A program made the translations under genes and the position numbers. From Sulfuricella sp. T08 (GTDB lineage Bacteria; Pseudomonadota; Gammaproteobacteria; Burkholderiales; Sulfuricellaceae), in contig NZ_DF967529.1 in NCBI RefSeq assembly GCF_000971475.1, positions 1 to 64,000 of the forward strand: a DNA stretch of 64,000 nt, given 5' to 3'. The first letter of the stretch is position 1; each line of letters begins with the position of its first letter. Of this stretch, positions 1-11,356 are shown piece after piece. The notes below the pieces were generated by a model that searched no databases, was not told the DNA's origin, and worked only from the letters and a program-made list of their open reading frames with translations.

Positions 1-363
1 GCTGTTTCAGGCTAATTCCGGTGGAAAAAAGCCTGATGCCGCAATATGTTTAATTCGAGGTCCTGAATGATGACTTGTTCAGGGCTTCCCTAACAAGTAT
101 TAGGATTTTCTGCCTATCCACATATGACGAAATTATTGTCAGGATATGTATGTAAAGTTTTTCGACAAACGATATCGTAGAATAGCTTGCGTAGGGAGGA
201 TTAGTGTAACTAATCCGTTGAATTGGTTCCGCCATGCGGTGCAATGTCCGCTGGTTATTGCGCACGTGCAGATTGGCCGGCATTTCGTGAGGCTGTAGCA
301 TAATGAGTGCCGCTCATGCTTCAACATACTCAGCAAGATTGGCGTAATTGAATCGTGTTGGGA
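1..363. other. Non-coding left flank with repeat fragments
   Basis: I see no convincing gene here. The short open frames have no ribosome-binding site and run through repeats. Two structures stand out. Bases 75-93 match 17 of 19 positions of the right end of the MITE-like element at 25221-25239. Bases 198-216 form a perfect hairpin with 8-base arms and a 3-base loop. The 3' end of prmB abuts the right side. Confidence 0.6.
198..216. repeat. Short perfect hairpin repeat
   Basis: The arms GGATTAGT and ACTAATCC flank the loop GTA, preceded by GTAGGGA. This resembles the dispersed 'GTAGGGTGGATTAGCG...' extragenic repeats common in proteobacteria. That resemblance is from memory; the hairpin itself is directly visible. 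Confidence 0.55.
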
Positions 364-2749
<2,386 letters not shown>

Positions 2750-3054
2750 ATTTTAACAGTGGTGGTGTTGTATTGGGATTTTCTCTGAGAAAATCGGATT
2801 TGAGGCTACCAAGACAGAATGAAGCCGGCCCCCAGAAAGATAATGAACGCCTGCGTGAGTCAAGACCGGATGTAATATCGCCGGTAAGGTTACGAAAGTG
2901 GGGGGGGGCAGCTAAGTGCCTATTCCGTTGAAAACCTCGTTGCTGTAGTCGAGTTGATTTCCAGACAGGTGATGTGGCGCTGGGGGTTTTGCCCTTTGGG
3001 GGCCTGCAAGCAAGTCTGACACCTGATTTGTGGGTTAATCCAAGTGGTTTCGCC
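2750..3054. other. Degenerate intergenic stretch between yffB and transposase remnant
   Basis: No intact gene. Besides the 2777-2795 palindrome there is a G9 homopolymer at 2900-2908. On the minus strand, bases 2806-2859 are an 18-codon open frame ending in a very hydrophobic segment (LTQAFIIFLGAGFILSW then stop), which could be the broken tail of a membrane protein. Together with the neighbouring transposase fragment this looks like a site of past insertion and decay. Confidence 0.45.
2777..2795. promoter_or_regulatory. Perfect palindrome upstream of the yffB-dapE-prmB operon
   Basis: GATTTTCTC and GAGAAAATC are perfect 9-base arms separated by one T, about 28 bases upstream of the first gene's start. 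The compact symmetry suits a dimeric repressor site. It could equally be a remnant terminator, but no U-run follows on either strand. The regulator is unknown. Confidence 0.3.
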
Positions 3055-3477
3055 TCAAGCAGGCGCACCGCCCCCGTGAATCGGTGGCCCTTGCACAATG
3101 AATTTGGCCAAACGCCGCAGATTTTGCGCGGTAGCGGCCAAGGTGAATTCGTCGGTCGCACCGCTAAGACCTCGTAGTCTGAGTCGATCTAGTCTGAGAA
3201 TGCGCTTGAGGAGGGAAAAGAGTACCTCGACCTTCTTGCGCTCACAGCGTGATCTTTGATATTCCGGCGTGGTGGCGATTTGACGGGCCACATCGCCCGC
3301 AGTCTCATGGAGACTGCGGGCGATTTTGCGCATCGGAGTATTCGGGCAGCAACGGTCTTTCATCGAGCATCCCGCGCACTGGTCAATGCCGCGCAAGAAA
3401 GGATTCTGGGGATTGTGGTCTTCAAGATTGAACGAGTAGAACAACCGGTTCTGCCCTCCTGACCGTTGTCCCATCAT
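3055..3477 (-). pseudogene. Transposase C-terminal remnant (IS1182-like, DDE family)
   Basis: The 140-residue product matches only the C-terminal part of an IS1182-type DDE transposase. It shows a Cys-rich region (CAGC..KDRCC, near residues 35-44), then the typical 'CERKKVEVLFSLLKRILRLD' helix with its conserved glutamate, then 'DEFTLAATAQNLRRLAK'. The N-terminal DNA-binding and first catalytic Asp parts are missing, because stops lie directly upstream of the ATG. Intact members are about 450-500 residues. The sequence TTTTTCAACAGA at about 3552-3563 resembles an IS end, but I could not define inverted repeats. Almost certainly inactive. Confidence 0.8.
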
Positions 3478-3613
3478 GATGACTTATCATCAATAAATCA
3501 ATGATGTAATTATATATTTGGCGGGTTGGCGCAGCCATTCATTGCTGGAGTTTTTCAACAGAATAGGTCGAGTACGGAAGTTCCTGGTCCCCGCCAGCGA
3601 ACGCTGACCTCGA

Positions 3614-5737
3614 TTAGGAAGAATAGCCGTCCGGGAACGGCTCTCGAGCGGACGGCTGTCCTAACATCCCGGTAGCTTGGCCGGTCGCTACCTGGTTCCT
3701 CCCGCCGCGCTTGGCTGCGTAGAGCGCCTTGTCTGCCACCTTGAGCGCGGCTTGCCACGAATTTCCGTTAAGCGGGAGGGCGGCGATACCGATGGAAACG
3801 GTGACCTGCCCGAAGGCATGCCCCTCGTCCTGAGGCTTCCAGCGTTCGATTGCGGTGCGAATTGCTTCCGCGCGCTGGCGTGTATCGGCCAGGTCGGCGC
3901 CGGGCAGGATGACCGCGAATTCCTCGCCGCCGTAGCGGCACGGCATGTCCCCTTCACGTATGGTTCGGCTTAGCAAGCGGCCGATGCCGCGTAGCACGGC
4001 ATCCCCTGCATCATGACCGAAAGTGTCGTTGAAGCGTTTGAAGTAATCCACATCCATCATCATCAAACCAATGGACGAGCCACGGCGCTCGGCGCGGCTC
4101 TGCTCAATGGCCAGCGCTTCTTCCATGAAGCGCCGGTTGTAAATGCCGGTCAGTGCATCCCGCGTGGCGCGGATTTGCAACTGCTCAGCCCTCCTGATTA
4201 CTGAAATAGCGATGGCGGTACGCTCGGCGATGGACTCCGCGGCCCAGGGAATACCAGCTTCTATTGGGTTGCCGTCCAGCCTGGACAGATGCAGCACGCC
4301 AAGTATTTCGCCATTCGCAATTAATGGCAGGCAAATATAATCCACATGCGTTTCCCGCAGGTGTGCGCAGGGCATGGCGCCTTCCTGCTGGGCGTGATAA
4401 GGGTGGCCAATGCGCAGCGCCCAGCAATCTTGCGGCGGGAAGGCTTCCTGATGGGTGCTGCCGCCCCAGGCATGATGCAACTCCACCATGTCCGATGCCG
4501 CATTCAGCAACAGCGCGCCACTGCTACCGGGAAACAAGGCGACGGCGGAGCGCGCTACCAGCTCGGTTAGTTCCGCGCTATTGATGCAACCTTGCAACGC
4601 TTGGCTCAACTCGTCCAGTAGCGTGATTTGCCGCATCCGTTCCGTTTCGTCGGCGAAGGAATGTTTGAGTTTTTGATAAGCGACGCGCAACTCGGTATTG
4701 CCGCCTTCAAAACGCTGTGCCTTGTTCCATTGAATCTGGCGCAGCCTCTTATGCAGCGTAGCGACGGCGTGTCCGACCTTCGCGGCCAGGTCGAAGCGTC
4801 GCCAATTGATCGCAGCCAAGTATGCGGTGCCCTGGCTGCACAGCGCCCACAGCGACAACCAGGCCAGAGCGAGGGCCATCACCATCAGTGTTGCCATGCG
4901 CATCATTTGCACAGTCGCCGCGTCGGTGGGCAGTCGCACCAGCAGCCACAACTCCTTTGCGCTGCCTTTAACCTGAGCCGCATACAACCAGTCCGTTCCA
5001 TCCTGAGTTGCCAATGGCGTTGCCGTTGCTGGCCTAAGAGCCTGCATGAACCTGATAAATAATGGATTGCGATTTTCCCGGGCGTTATTGGCAGGGTACT
5101 CTGCAACCAACCCTCCATCATGCACCAAGCCGAATACGGCATCCTGCGAGTTGACCTGGAAGAACGTCGCGACAGGCAAAACCGCAATTACCCAACTCTT
5201 CGCAAGCCCTTTGATGGCTTTGCGGGGCAAGGCGAGCGCAAGTCCATCGCTGCCCATGGAAAGCAATAAAGGCTTGTCGGGCGAGGTCGTGTCTGGAAGC
5301 AAAGCGGGCAGAGGGATAGTGTTGGCGTGTGCGCTGCATGTCACCGCGCCGTTTGCATCTGCAAAAACCAGATTGTCGAATGCCGGAAAAATCCCCAGTT
5401 GGCGCGCGAGAAATCGGTTGCACGCTGCCGGGTTGTTGTTTTCTGACAGATAAATCCCGCCCAATATGCGCAGCTGTTGGGTAGTGCGATCGAGCAACGC
5501 TTGCTGAGAGGCCGCGACGGAATCTGCCAGACGCACCATGCCGGCCTCGGTGCGGAATATCTCATCGCGGGCGGCCTCGTAGGCGCGCCAGCTCGAGTGC
5601 GCCAGCAGCAATGAAACGCTGGTCAGCATCGCCAGCAAGATTGAGCGCCAACTTCTGCGATGGGGATAGTAAGCGGCCGGGTTTTTCATGGCCAATGCTC
5701 TCTGGGCTGCTATGGTTAATGCTGACAGCGTAGCCAT
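3614..5737 (-). CDS. Membrane diguanylate cyclase with periplasmic sensor and GAF domain
   Basis: Predicted inner-membrane enzyme making cyclic di-GMP from two GTP. Of 707 residues, a first membrane helix lies near 29-48 and a Cache-like periplasmic sensor spans about 50-280. A second helix lies near 283-305, followed by a coiled linker, a GAF domain at about 375-510 and a GGDEF domain at about 520-690. The active motif is GGEEF near residue 602, and an RxxD inhibitory site (REGD) sits exactly five residues before it, so product inhibition is expected. A second possible start (MKNPAAYY) lies at 5689. It stands alone between a transposase remnant and a broken small frame, so its ligand and partners cannot be inferred. 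Confidence 0.9.
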   Translation of the reverse strand: MATLSALTIAAQRALAMKNPAAYYPHRRSWRSILLAMLTSVSLLLAHSSWRAYEAARDEIFRTEAGMVRLADSVAASQQALLDRTTQQLRILGGIYLSENNNPAACNRFLARQLGIFPAFDNLVFADANGAVTCSAHANTIPLPALLPDTTSPDKPLLLSMGSDGLALALPRKAIKGLAKSWVIAVLPVATFFQVNSQDAVFGLVHDGGLVAEYPANNARENRNPLFIRFMQALRPATATPLATQDGTDWLYAAQVKGSAKELWLLVRLPTDAATVQMMRMATLMVMALALAWLSLWALCSQGTAYLAAINWRRFDLAAKVGHAVATLHKRLRQIQWNKAQRFEGGNTELRVAYQKLKHSFADETERMRQITLLDELSQALQGCINSAELTELVARSAVALFPGSSGALLLNAASDMVELHHAWGGSTHQEAFPPQDCWALRIGHPYHAQQEGAMPCAHLRETHVDYICLPLIANGEILGVLHLSRLDGNPIEAGIPWAAESIAERTAIAISVIRRAEQLQIRATRDALTGIYNRRFMEEALAIEQSRAERRGSSIGLMMMDVDYFKRFNDTFGHDAGDAVLRGIGRLLSRTIREGDMPCRYGGEEFAVILPGADLADTRQRAEAIRTAIERWKPQDEGHAFGQVTVSIGIAALPLNGNSWQAALKVADKALYAAKRGGRNQVATGQATGMLGQPSAREPFPDGYSS

Positions 5738-6095
5738 AGAAGAGAGCGGAAACCAGTTACAAGTTAGTAATTCGGAGATGTTTATTCTTGTTTATCCGCG
5801 CTTAAGGCTTAACTCAGCCAACTGATCCATGAGCAATTCTGCTTCGAGATTCACGCCCATCAGCGACGCAAAGGTGGAGAGGTTCCCTACGTATCTCACC
5901 TTTTAGCCGTTTCGGTGTTCGTCATGGAACAGGACGGCAGCGAGGATGAAGCCATTGGAGCTTTGTTGCACGATTCCGTCGAAGGTTGTGTTCAACACAA
6001 TACCTCAGATAGCAGACCTTCATTGCGCTGAAGGCTGAACGGTTCCTGTGAGTCGGGAAGCATCCATTGATGCCTCAGCGTCTCGCGGTCATCTT
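5738..6095. other. Gap holding a broken small reading frame
   Basis: No intact gene of ordinary size. The minus strand holds a 69-codon frame interrupted by one TAA (entry at 5792-5998). Bases 5988-6002 form a near-perfect palindrome, TTGTGTT-C-AACACAA. Nothing else recognisable is present in the stretch up to the end of the amidotransferase gene at 6096. Confidence 0.5.
5792..5998 (-). pseudogene. Small reading frame with in-frame ochre stop
   Basis: On the minus strand a GTG at 5998, preceded by GAGG at good spacing, opens a frame of 31 codons that ends at TAA (5903-5905) after HDEHRNG. The same frame continues (K, then GTG at 5897-5899) for 35 more codons with helical character (ASLMGVNLEAELLMDQLAEL) to TAA at 5792-5794. 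I do not recognise the peptide. It is either one decayed gene of about 68 residues or two tiny tandem ORFs. The amphipathic, Glu/Leu-rich second half looks coding rather than random. Confidence 0.35.
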
Positions 6096-7877
6096 CTAGC
6101 CGTTGTCCACATTCAGTTGCAGCCACAGTTCCAGCAGCGCCAACTGCCACAGTTTGCTGCCCTGGATGCGCGTGAAATGGGCTTCCGGTTCGGCCAGCAG
6201 TTTTTCTACATAGGTGCGCTGGTAAAGGCCGCGTTTAATGCAGGCGTCCGACATCAGGATTTTGCGCATGAATTCGAGGAATTCGCCGCGTACGTATTTC
6301 AGTGCCGGCACCGGGAAATAGCCCTTGGGGCGGTCGATCACAGCATCCGGGATTACGCCGCGGGCGATGGCCTTGAGCGGGAATTTGCCGCCTTCCTTGA
6401 GTTTGAGTGATGGCGGCATCCTGGCCGCCAGTTCCACCAGTTCGTGGTCGAGGAAGGGGACGCGCGCTTCCAGACCCCACGCCATGGTCATGTTGTCGAC
6501 GCGCTTCACCGGGTCGTCGACGACCAGCGTGGTGGCGTCGAAGCGCAGCACCTGGTCGAGGAAACAATCGGCCTTGGGCTTGGTGAGTTCCCGCTCCACC
6601 AGTTCGGCGGTGACGTCCGGCACATGCCAGGCCGGGGCGACGGTTTCCAGGTATTCGGCATGGTCGCGGTCGAAATAGTTGAGGCGGAAGCGGTCGAGGG
6701 CGGAGCCTGTAGCCTCGTCCATGCGCGGATACCAGAAGTAGCCGCCGAACACCTCGTCCGCGCCTTGGCCGGAAAGTACGACCTTGACTTCATCCGCAAC
6801 GCGCTCGCCGAGCAGGTAGAACGCTACAGCATCCTGGCCGACCATCGGCTCGGCCATGTTGGAAACGGCCTCGGGCAGGCGTTTCAAGACTTCAGCGTTG
6901 GGGATGAGGTATTTGTGGTGGCGGGTCTTGAAGCGTTCCACCACCTGGTCTGAATACTCGAACTCGTCGGCTTTTTCCGCGCCTTCGCCGACATCCTCGA
7001 AACCCACCGAGAAGGTCAGCAGGTCGTCTACATGGTCGGCCAGCAAGCCCACCAGCAGGCTGGAGTCCAGTCCGCCAGAGAGCAGCACCCCGACCGGCAC
7101 GTCGGAGGCTAGGCGGTGGCGCTCCACGGCGCGATTAAGCACGGCACGGGTGGCGTTCAGCCAGTCTTGTTCGGACAGGTTGTGCGCCGGGCGGGTGGCG
7201 TCCAGGCTCCAGTAGGTGCGCTGGGTAAACTGGCCTTCGGTGCTCACCGTCATGGTGGTGGCCGGGGGCAGCTTTTTCACGCCGTTGAGGATGGTACGCG
7301 GAGCCGGCACTACGGCGTGCAGGGTGAAGTAATGGTGCAGGGCGATCGGGTCGATGCTGGTGTCCACGCCGCCTGCGGCAAGCAGCGCCTGGACGCTGGA
7401 GGCGAAGCGCAGGCTGGCGCCGTCCAGCGAGTAATAGAGCGGCTTGATGCCGAAGCGGTCGCGCGCCAGGAACAGGTTGGTGTGGCGCATGTCCCACACG
7501 GCAAAAGCGAACATGCCGTAGAAGCGCTCCACGCACTTCTCGCCCCAGGCATGGTACCCTTTGAGGATGACTTCGCTGTCGCCTTCGGAGAAGAAGGTGT
7601 AGCCCATCTCCGAGAGTTCCTGGCGCAGTTCCTTGTAGTTGTAGATGGTGCCGTTGAACACCAGGGAAAGGCGGAGTTCCTTGTCCACCATCGGCTGGTC
7701 GCCGCTGGGGGAGAGGTCGATGATGGCGAGGCGCCGGTGGCCGAATGCCAGCGGGCCGTCGCTGATCAGGCCTTCATGGTCGGGCCCGCGGCGGGCGAGC
7801 TTCTCCGACATCCGCCGAATGACGGCGGTGTCAGGAGAAGATTGGTCAAAGCGGAGTTCGCCGCAGATGCCGCACAT
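6096..7877 (-). CDS. AsnB-family glutamine amidotransferase (NAGGN amidotransferase-like)
   Basis: Class II glutamine amidotransferase joined to an asparagine-synthetase-type ATP pyrophosphatase, 593 residues. The nucleophile Cys2 follows the initiator Met (MCGICGE), and the glutaminase domain covers about 1-215 with RRGPDHEG and a YNY segment. The synthetase domain has the SGGLDSS pyrophosphate loop near 266-272. The C-terminal region, with 'YFDRDHAEYLETVA' and 'VDDPVKRVDNMTMAWGLEARVPFLDHELVELAA', resembles the N-acetylglutaminylglutamine amide amidotransferase subfamily more than ordinary AsnB. That subfamily makes the osmoprotectant NAGGN beside an ATP-grasp/GNAT synthetase, which is not in this window. 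Plain asparagine synthesis remains possible. Confidence 0.85.
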   Translation of the reverse strand: MCGICGELRFDQSSPDTAVIRRMSEKLARRGPDHEGLISDGPLAFGHRRLAIIDLSPSGDQPMVDKELRLSLVFNGTIYNYKELRQELSEMGYTFFSEGDSEVILKGYHAWGEKCVERFYGMFAFAVWDMRHTNLFLARDRFGIKPLYYSLDGASLRFASSVQALLAAGGVDTSIDPIALHHYFTLHAVVPAPRTILNGVKKLPPATTMTVSTEGQFTQRTYWSLDATRPAHNLSEQDWLNATRAVLNRAVERHRLASDVPVGVLLSGGLDSSLLVGLLADHVDDLLTFSVGFEDVGEGAEKADEFEYSDQVVERFKTRHHKYLIPNAEVLKRLPEAVSNMAEPMVGQDAVAFYLLGERVADEVKVVLSGQGADEVFGGYFWYPRMDEATGSALDRFRLNYFDRDHAEYLETVAPAWHVPDVTAELVERELTKPKADCFLDQVLRFDATTLVVDDPVKRVDNMTMAWGLEARVPFLDHELVELAARMPPSLKLKEGGKFPLKAIARGVIPDAVIDRPKGYFPVPALKYVRGEFLEFMRKILMSDACIKRGLYQRTYVEKLLAEPEAHFTRIQGSKLWQLALLELWLQLNVDNG

Positions 7878-7964
7878 ATTTAAAGACCTATGCCACAGAA
7901 TTTACAGAGACAAATCTTGCCACGTCCGCTCTGTGATCGCTGCGCGCTCCGCGGCAAATATGGT

Positions 7965-8786
7965 TTAGATCCCGCGTAGCAGCTCGTTGATGCCGACTTT
8001 GCTGCGCGTCTTCTCGTCGACCTTCTTCACGATCACGGCGCAGTACAGGCTGTAGCTGCCGTCCTTGGAGGGGAGGTTGCCGGATACCACCACCGAGCCG
8101 GCGGGGACGCGGCCGTAGGTGACTTCGCCGGTTTCGCGATCGTAGATCTTGGTGGACTGGCCGATGTAGACGCCCATCGAAATGACTGCATTGTCTTCGA
8201 CGATAACACCTTCAACCACCTCGGAGCGGGCGCCGATGAAGCAGTTGTCGCCGATGATGGTGGGGTTGGCCTGAACCGGTTCGAGCACGCCGCCGATGCC
8301 GACGCCGCCGGAGAGGTGGACGTTCTTGCCGATCTGGGCGCAGGAACCGACGGTGGCCCAGGTATCGACCATAGTACCTTCACCGACATAGGCGCCGATG
8401 TTGACGTAAGACGGCATCAGCACCACGTTTTTACCGATGAACGAGCCGCGGCGGGCAGCAGCGGGCGGCACCACGCGGAAGCCACCGTCGCGGAAATCCT
8501 TGGAGTTGTAATCGGCGAACTTGGACGGCACTTTGTCGAAATAGTTGGTAAAGCCGCCCTTGATGAAGAAGTTGTCTTCCATGCGGAAGGACAGCAGCAC
8601 CGCCTTCTTCAGCCACTGGTGGGTGACCCAGTCGCCGTTGATTTTTTCCGCTACGCGCAACTCGCCTTTGTCCAGCAAGTCGATTACCTGCTCGACGCTG
8701 TCCTTAAGTTTGGAATCGACGTTGCGCGGGGTGATGTCGGCGCGGCGTTCAAAGGCTTCATCGATGATGCTCTGTAGTTCGTTCAT
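7965..8786 (-). CDS. dapD: Tetrahydrodipicolinate N-succinyltransferase DapD
   Basis: Transfers succinyl from succinyl-CoA to tetrahydrodipicolinate in lysine/DAP synthesis. From ATG at 8784-8786 ([12 protein letters not shown]) the protein has 273 residues, essentially the E. coli length. An open extension back to 8849 lacks the family's N-terminus and overlaps dapC, so I prefer the shorter form, which has AGGA upstream and an ATGA overlap with the dapC stop. An N-terminal helical domain precedes a left-handed beta-helix of hexapeptide repeats (about 105-235), e.g. [15 protein letters not shown]. It lies immediately downstream of dapC in one operon. Confidence 0.95.
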   Translation of the reverse strand: MNELQSIIDEAFERRADITPRNVDSKLKDSVEQVIDLLDKGELRVAEKINGDWVTHQWLKKAVLLSFRMEDNFFIKGGFTNYFDKVPSKFADYNSKDFRDGGFRVVPPAAARRGSFIGKNVVLMPSYVNIGAYVGEGTMVDTWATVGSCAQIGKNVHLSGGVGIGGVLEPVQANPTIIGDNCFIGARSEVVEGVIVEDNAVISMGVYIGQSTKIYDRETGEVTYGRVPAGSVVVSGNLPSKDGSYSLYCAVIVKKVDEKTRSKVGINELLRGI

Positions 8787-9994
8787 GTTGTTTTTCCTGA
8801 TGACAAGGTTTTGACGAGATTCTGGATTCTTTCCGCTGCTTCCACGCATTGCGCCAATGGAGCGACCAGTGCGATGCGGACGAAATTCGTACCGGGGTTG
8901 AGTCCGTGCGCCTCGCGCGCGAGAAAACTGCCGGGCAAAAGCGTGACATTATAATCCCGGTACAGTGCTTTCGCGAATTCCGTATCGGATACCGGTGTCT
9001 GTGCCCACAGGTAAAACGCGGCATCGGGCTCCTCTACTTTGAGGGCCTGCTGCAGCAGCGGGGTGACGGTGGCGAATTTCTCCCGGTAAAGACGGCGGTT
9101 TTCCTCGACATGGGCTTCGTCGTTCCAGGCTGCTGCGCTCGCCGCCTGCACCGCAGGGTTCATGGCGCAGCCATGGTAGGTGCGGTAAAGCAGGAATTTT
9201 TCCAGGATCGACTCGCAGCCGGCGACGAAGCCAGAGCGCATGCCGGGCACGTTGGAGCGCTTGGACAGGCTATTGAAAACCACCAGCCGGCCATAGTCTT
9301 CGCCGCCCAGCTGGTGCGCGACCTGCAGCGCGCCGAGCGGGGGTACATGCTCAAGGGGATACAGCTCCGAATAGCATTCGTCGGCGGCGATAATGAATCC
9401 GTATTTGTCGGACAGATCGAACAGGTGCGACCATTCCTCGATATCCATCACCTTGCCGGTGGGGTTGCCGGGGGAGCAGGCGTAGACCAGCTGGGTGCGT
9501 TTCCAGATTTCCTCCGGGACGCTGGAAAAATCCATGGAGTAGCCATTTTCCGGCGTGGTATTGAGGAAATAGGGCGTAGCCCCGGCCAGCAGCGCCGCGC
9601 CCTCGTAAATCTGGTAAAACGGGTTGGGGCAGATGATGACCGGGTCAGGCTTGCTGGTGTCGATGACCGCCTGGGCGAAGGCGAACAGGGCCTCGCGGCT
9701 GCCGTTCACCGGCAGGATCTGGGTATTCGGGTTGAGCGGCGGAATGCCGTAGCGGCGCTCGATCCAGGCACCGATAGCCTGACGCAGCGCCTCGCTGCCC
9801 TGGGTTGTGGGATAATTGGCCAGCCCATCCAGGTTTTCAGCCAGTGCGCGGCGGATGAAGTCGGGCGTGGCGTGCTTCGGTTCGCCGATGGAAAGATTGA
9901 TAGCACTGTAATCCGGGTTGGGCGTCACGCCGCGGAACAGGTCACGCAGCTTCTGGAACGGGTAAGGGTGGAGCAGGTCGAGGTTGGGGTTCAC
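8783..9994 (-). CDS. dapC: Succinyldiaminopimelate transaminase DapC
   Basis: PLP-dependent class I/II aminotransferase that converts N-succinyl-2-amino-6-ketopimelate to N-succinyl-LL-DAP with glutamate. The protein has 403 residues. The cofactor-binding stretch '[13 protein letters not shown]' lies near 165-177, the aspartate '[10 protein letters not shown]' near 203-212, and the Schiff-base lysine in '[16 protein letters not shown]' near 242-257. The N-terminal '[13 protein letters not shown]' is typical of this DapC clade. The start is GTG at 9992-9994 with no strong Shine-Dalgarno. The stop overlaps the dapD start (ATGA). Divergent from the EamA gene with only a few dozen bases between. 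Confidence 0.93.
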   Translation of the reverse strand: MNPNLDLLHPYPFQKLRDLFRGVTPNPDYSAINLSIGEPKHATPDFIRRALAENLDGLANYPTTQGSEALRQAIGAWIERRYGIPPLNPNTQILPVNGSREALFAFAQAVIDTSKPDPVIICPNPFYQIYEGAALLAGATPYFLNTTPENGYSMDFSSVPEEIWKRTQLVYACSPGNPTGKVMDIEEWSHLFDLSDKYGFIIAADECYSELYPLEHVPPLGALQVAHQLGGEDYGRLVVFNSLSKRSNVPGMRSGFVAGCESILEKFLLYRTYHGCAMNPAVQAASAAAWNDEAHVEENRRLYREKFATVTPLLQQALKVEEPDAAFYLWAQTPVSDTEFAKALYRDYNVTLLPGSFLAREAHGLNPGTNFVRIALVAPLAQCVEAAERIQNLVKTLSSGKTT

Positions 9995-10019
9995 GATTTC
10001 TGTACGGTAACGTTTCTAG

Positions 10020-10931
10020 ATGCACAACATTATAAAGGCTCGCAGCGTGGCATCCAAAGAAAAACTTCTGGCTATTTCCGGTTTGCTCTCGGGTGCGATC
10101 ATCTGGGGATTGATCTGGTATCCCTACCGGCTACTCGAACAGATGGGTGTTTCAGGTGCGCTTTCCAGTTTTGCCACCTACTTGATTCCGCTGATACTGG
10201 GCTTCACCCTGTATTCAGAGCGTTTGCGGCTGCGGCATTTTCCACCGATTCTGTTGCTGATCGGGCTGACGGCGGGTTGGACCAATCTCGCCTACGTGCT
10301 GGCAGTCATCGACGGCGAAGTGATGCGGGTGTTGTTGCTGTTTTACCTCTCGCCGCTGTGGACGGTGCTGCTGGCGCGCCTGCTCCTGCACGAGCGCCTC
10401 CGATTTCATGGTTACCTGGTGATGGCGCTCTCTTTTACAGGAGCCGTAGTGATGCTGTGGCGACCGAGCCTTGGCCTGCCACTGCCGCAGAATACGGCGG
10501 AATGGATGGCGCTTTCCGCCGGCTTGACGTTCGCCGCAACCAATGTGCTGTCGCGGCGCGCCGAGGCATCCGATATTTGGCTGAAATCGCTGAGCGTATG
10601 GGTCGGCGTCAGTGTGCTGTCGTTGCTGGCGCTGATCTACCATCCCGCCACGCTGGCGGCTTTGCCGGTGTTGCCTGTTTCCGGATGGATGTGGCTGCTG
10701 TTGGTCAGTATCCTGATTTTTGCCGTGACCCTGACCGTGCAATACGGCTTGGCCCGGGCGCCGGCTAACCAGGCGATCGTGATTTTCCTGTTCGAGCTGG
10801 TAGTGGCGGCGGTAGCAAGCTACCTCCTCGCCGGCGAGGTGATGACAGCTCAGGAATGGCTGGGCGGCGCGATGATCGTTGCCGCCAGCCTGTTTTCCGG
10901 TAAGCTGGAACATGATACTTACCCAGCCTAG
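10020..10931 (+). CDS. EamA/DMT-family membrane transporter
   Basis: About 303 residues with ten predicted transmembrane helices arranged as two EamA repeats (about 15-145 and 160-295), the drug/metabolite transporter fold. These proteins export amino acids, metabolites or drugs across the inner membrane; the substrate here is unknown. The ATG at 10020 is only 25 bases from the divergent dapC start. A GTG at 10047 with AAAGG nearby is an alternative start leaving more room for promoters. Followed by the VOC gene 26 bases downstream. Confidence 0.88.
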   Translation: MHNIIKARSVASKEKLLAISGLLSGAIIWGLIWYPYRLLEQMGVSGALSSFATYLIPLILGFTLYSERLRLRHFPPILLLIGLTAGWTNLAYVLAVIDGEVMRVLLLFYLSPLWTVLLARLLLHERLRFHGYLVMALSFTGAVVMLWRPSLGLPLPQNTAEWMALSAGLTFAATNVLSRRAEASDIWLKSLSVWVGVSVLSLLALIYHPATLAALPVLPVSGWMWLLLVSILIFAVTLTVQYGLARAPANQAIVIFLFELVVAAVASYLLAGEVMTAQEWLGGAMIVAASLFSGKLEHDTYPA

Positions 10932-10957
10932 TAAAATTTGAGCGGACTAAATATTCT

Positions 10958-11356
10958 ATGCCTGAAATTAGCGGATTTTTGCATGCCTCCCTGCTGGTCT
11001 CAGACCTGGCACGGGCTCGCACCTTCTATGAAAACGTGCTTGGGTTGACCCCTTCATCCGCCAGGCCGGAGATGTCCTTCGATGGCGTGTGGTACGAGAT
11101 TGGCGCACAGCAGATTCATCTGCTGGCGCTGCCCAATCCTGATCCCGTGGAAGGGCGGCCCGCACATGGCGGACGCGACCGCCATATCGCCCTTGCCATT
11201 AACGACCTGACTGTGCTCAAACAGACACTGGATCTGGCTGGCGTTGCCTATACTTTGAGCAGCTCCGGCCGGCCCGCATTATTCTGTCGTGACCCGGATG
11301 GCAACGCGATCGAGCTGATTCAACAGGTGCGATATTCACATGACTACAGCACTTGA
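10958..11356 (+). CDS. VOC (glyoxalase/bleomycin-resistance) superfamily protein
   Basis: A 132-residue protein with the paired beta-alpha-beta-beta-beta fold. It opens with 'FLHASLLVSDLARARTFYENVLGL', has 'RHIALAINDLTVLKQTL' in the middle and ends 'LFCRDPDGNAIELIQQ'. His at about 9, His near 70 and Glu near 120 are plausible metal ligands. The family includes glyoxalases, dioxygenases and binding proteins, so the reaction cannot be named. Its stop overlaps the SagB-type gene by 17 bases, which suggests a shared transcript and perhaps a shared pathway. Confidence 0.85.
   Translation: MPEISGFLHASLLVSDLARARTFYENVLGLTPSSARPEMSFDGVWYEIGAQQIHLLALPNPDPVEGRPAHGGRDRHIALAINDLTVLKQTLDLAGVAYTLSSSGRPALFCRDPDGNAIELIQQVRYSHDYST

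Noticed and set aside
50-301. Open frame of 83 codons at the left edge, minus strand
   Set aside because: It runs through the repeat hairpin (198-216) and has no ribosome site. Translation of repeats often gives such frames.
2900-2908. G9 run as a possible phase-variable switch
   Set aside because: It is not in or just before any intact gene, so no switching is supported. Sequencing slip is also possible.
8849-10768. Long plus-strand open frame over dapC and EamA gene (639 codons)
   Set aside because: It lies opposite dapC and in another frame of the transporter gene, with no family similarity. It is a by-product of GC-rich codon use.
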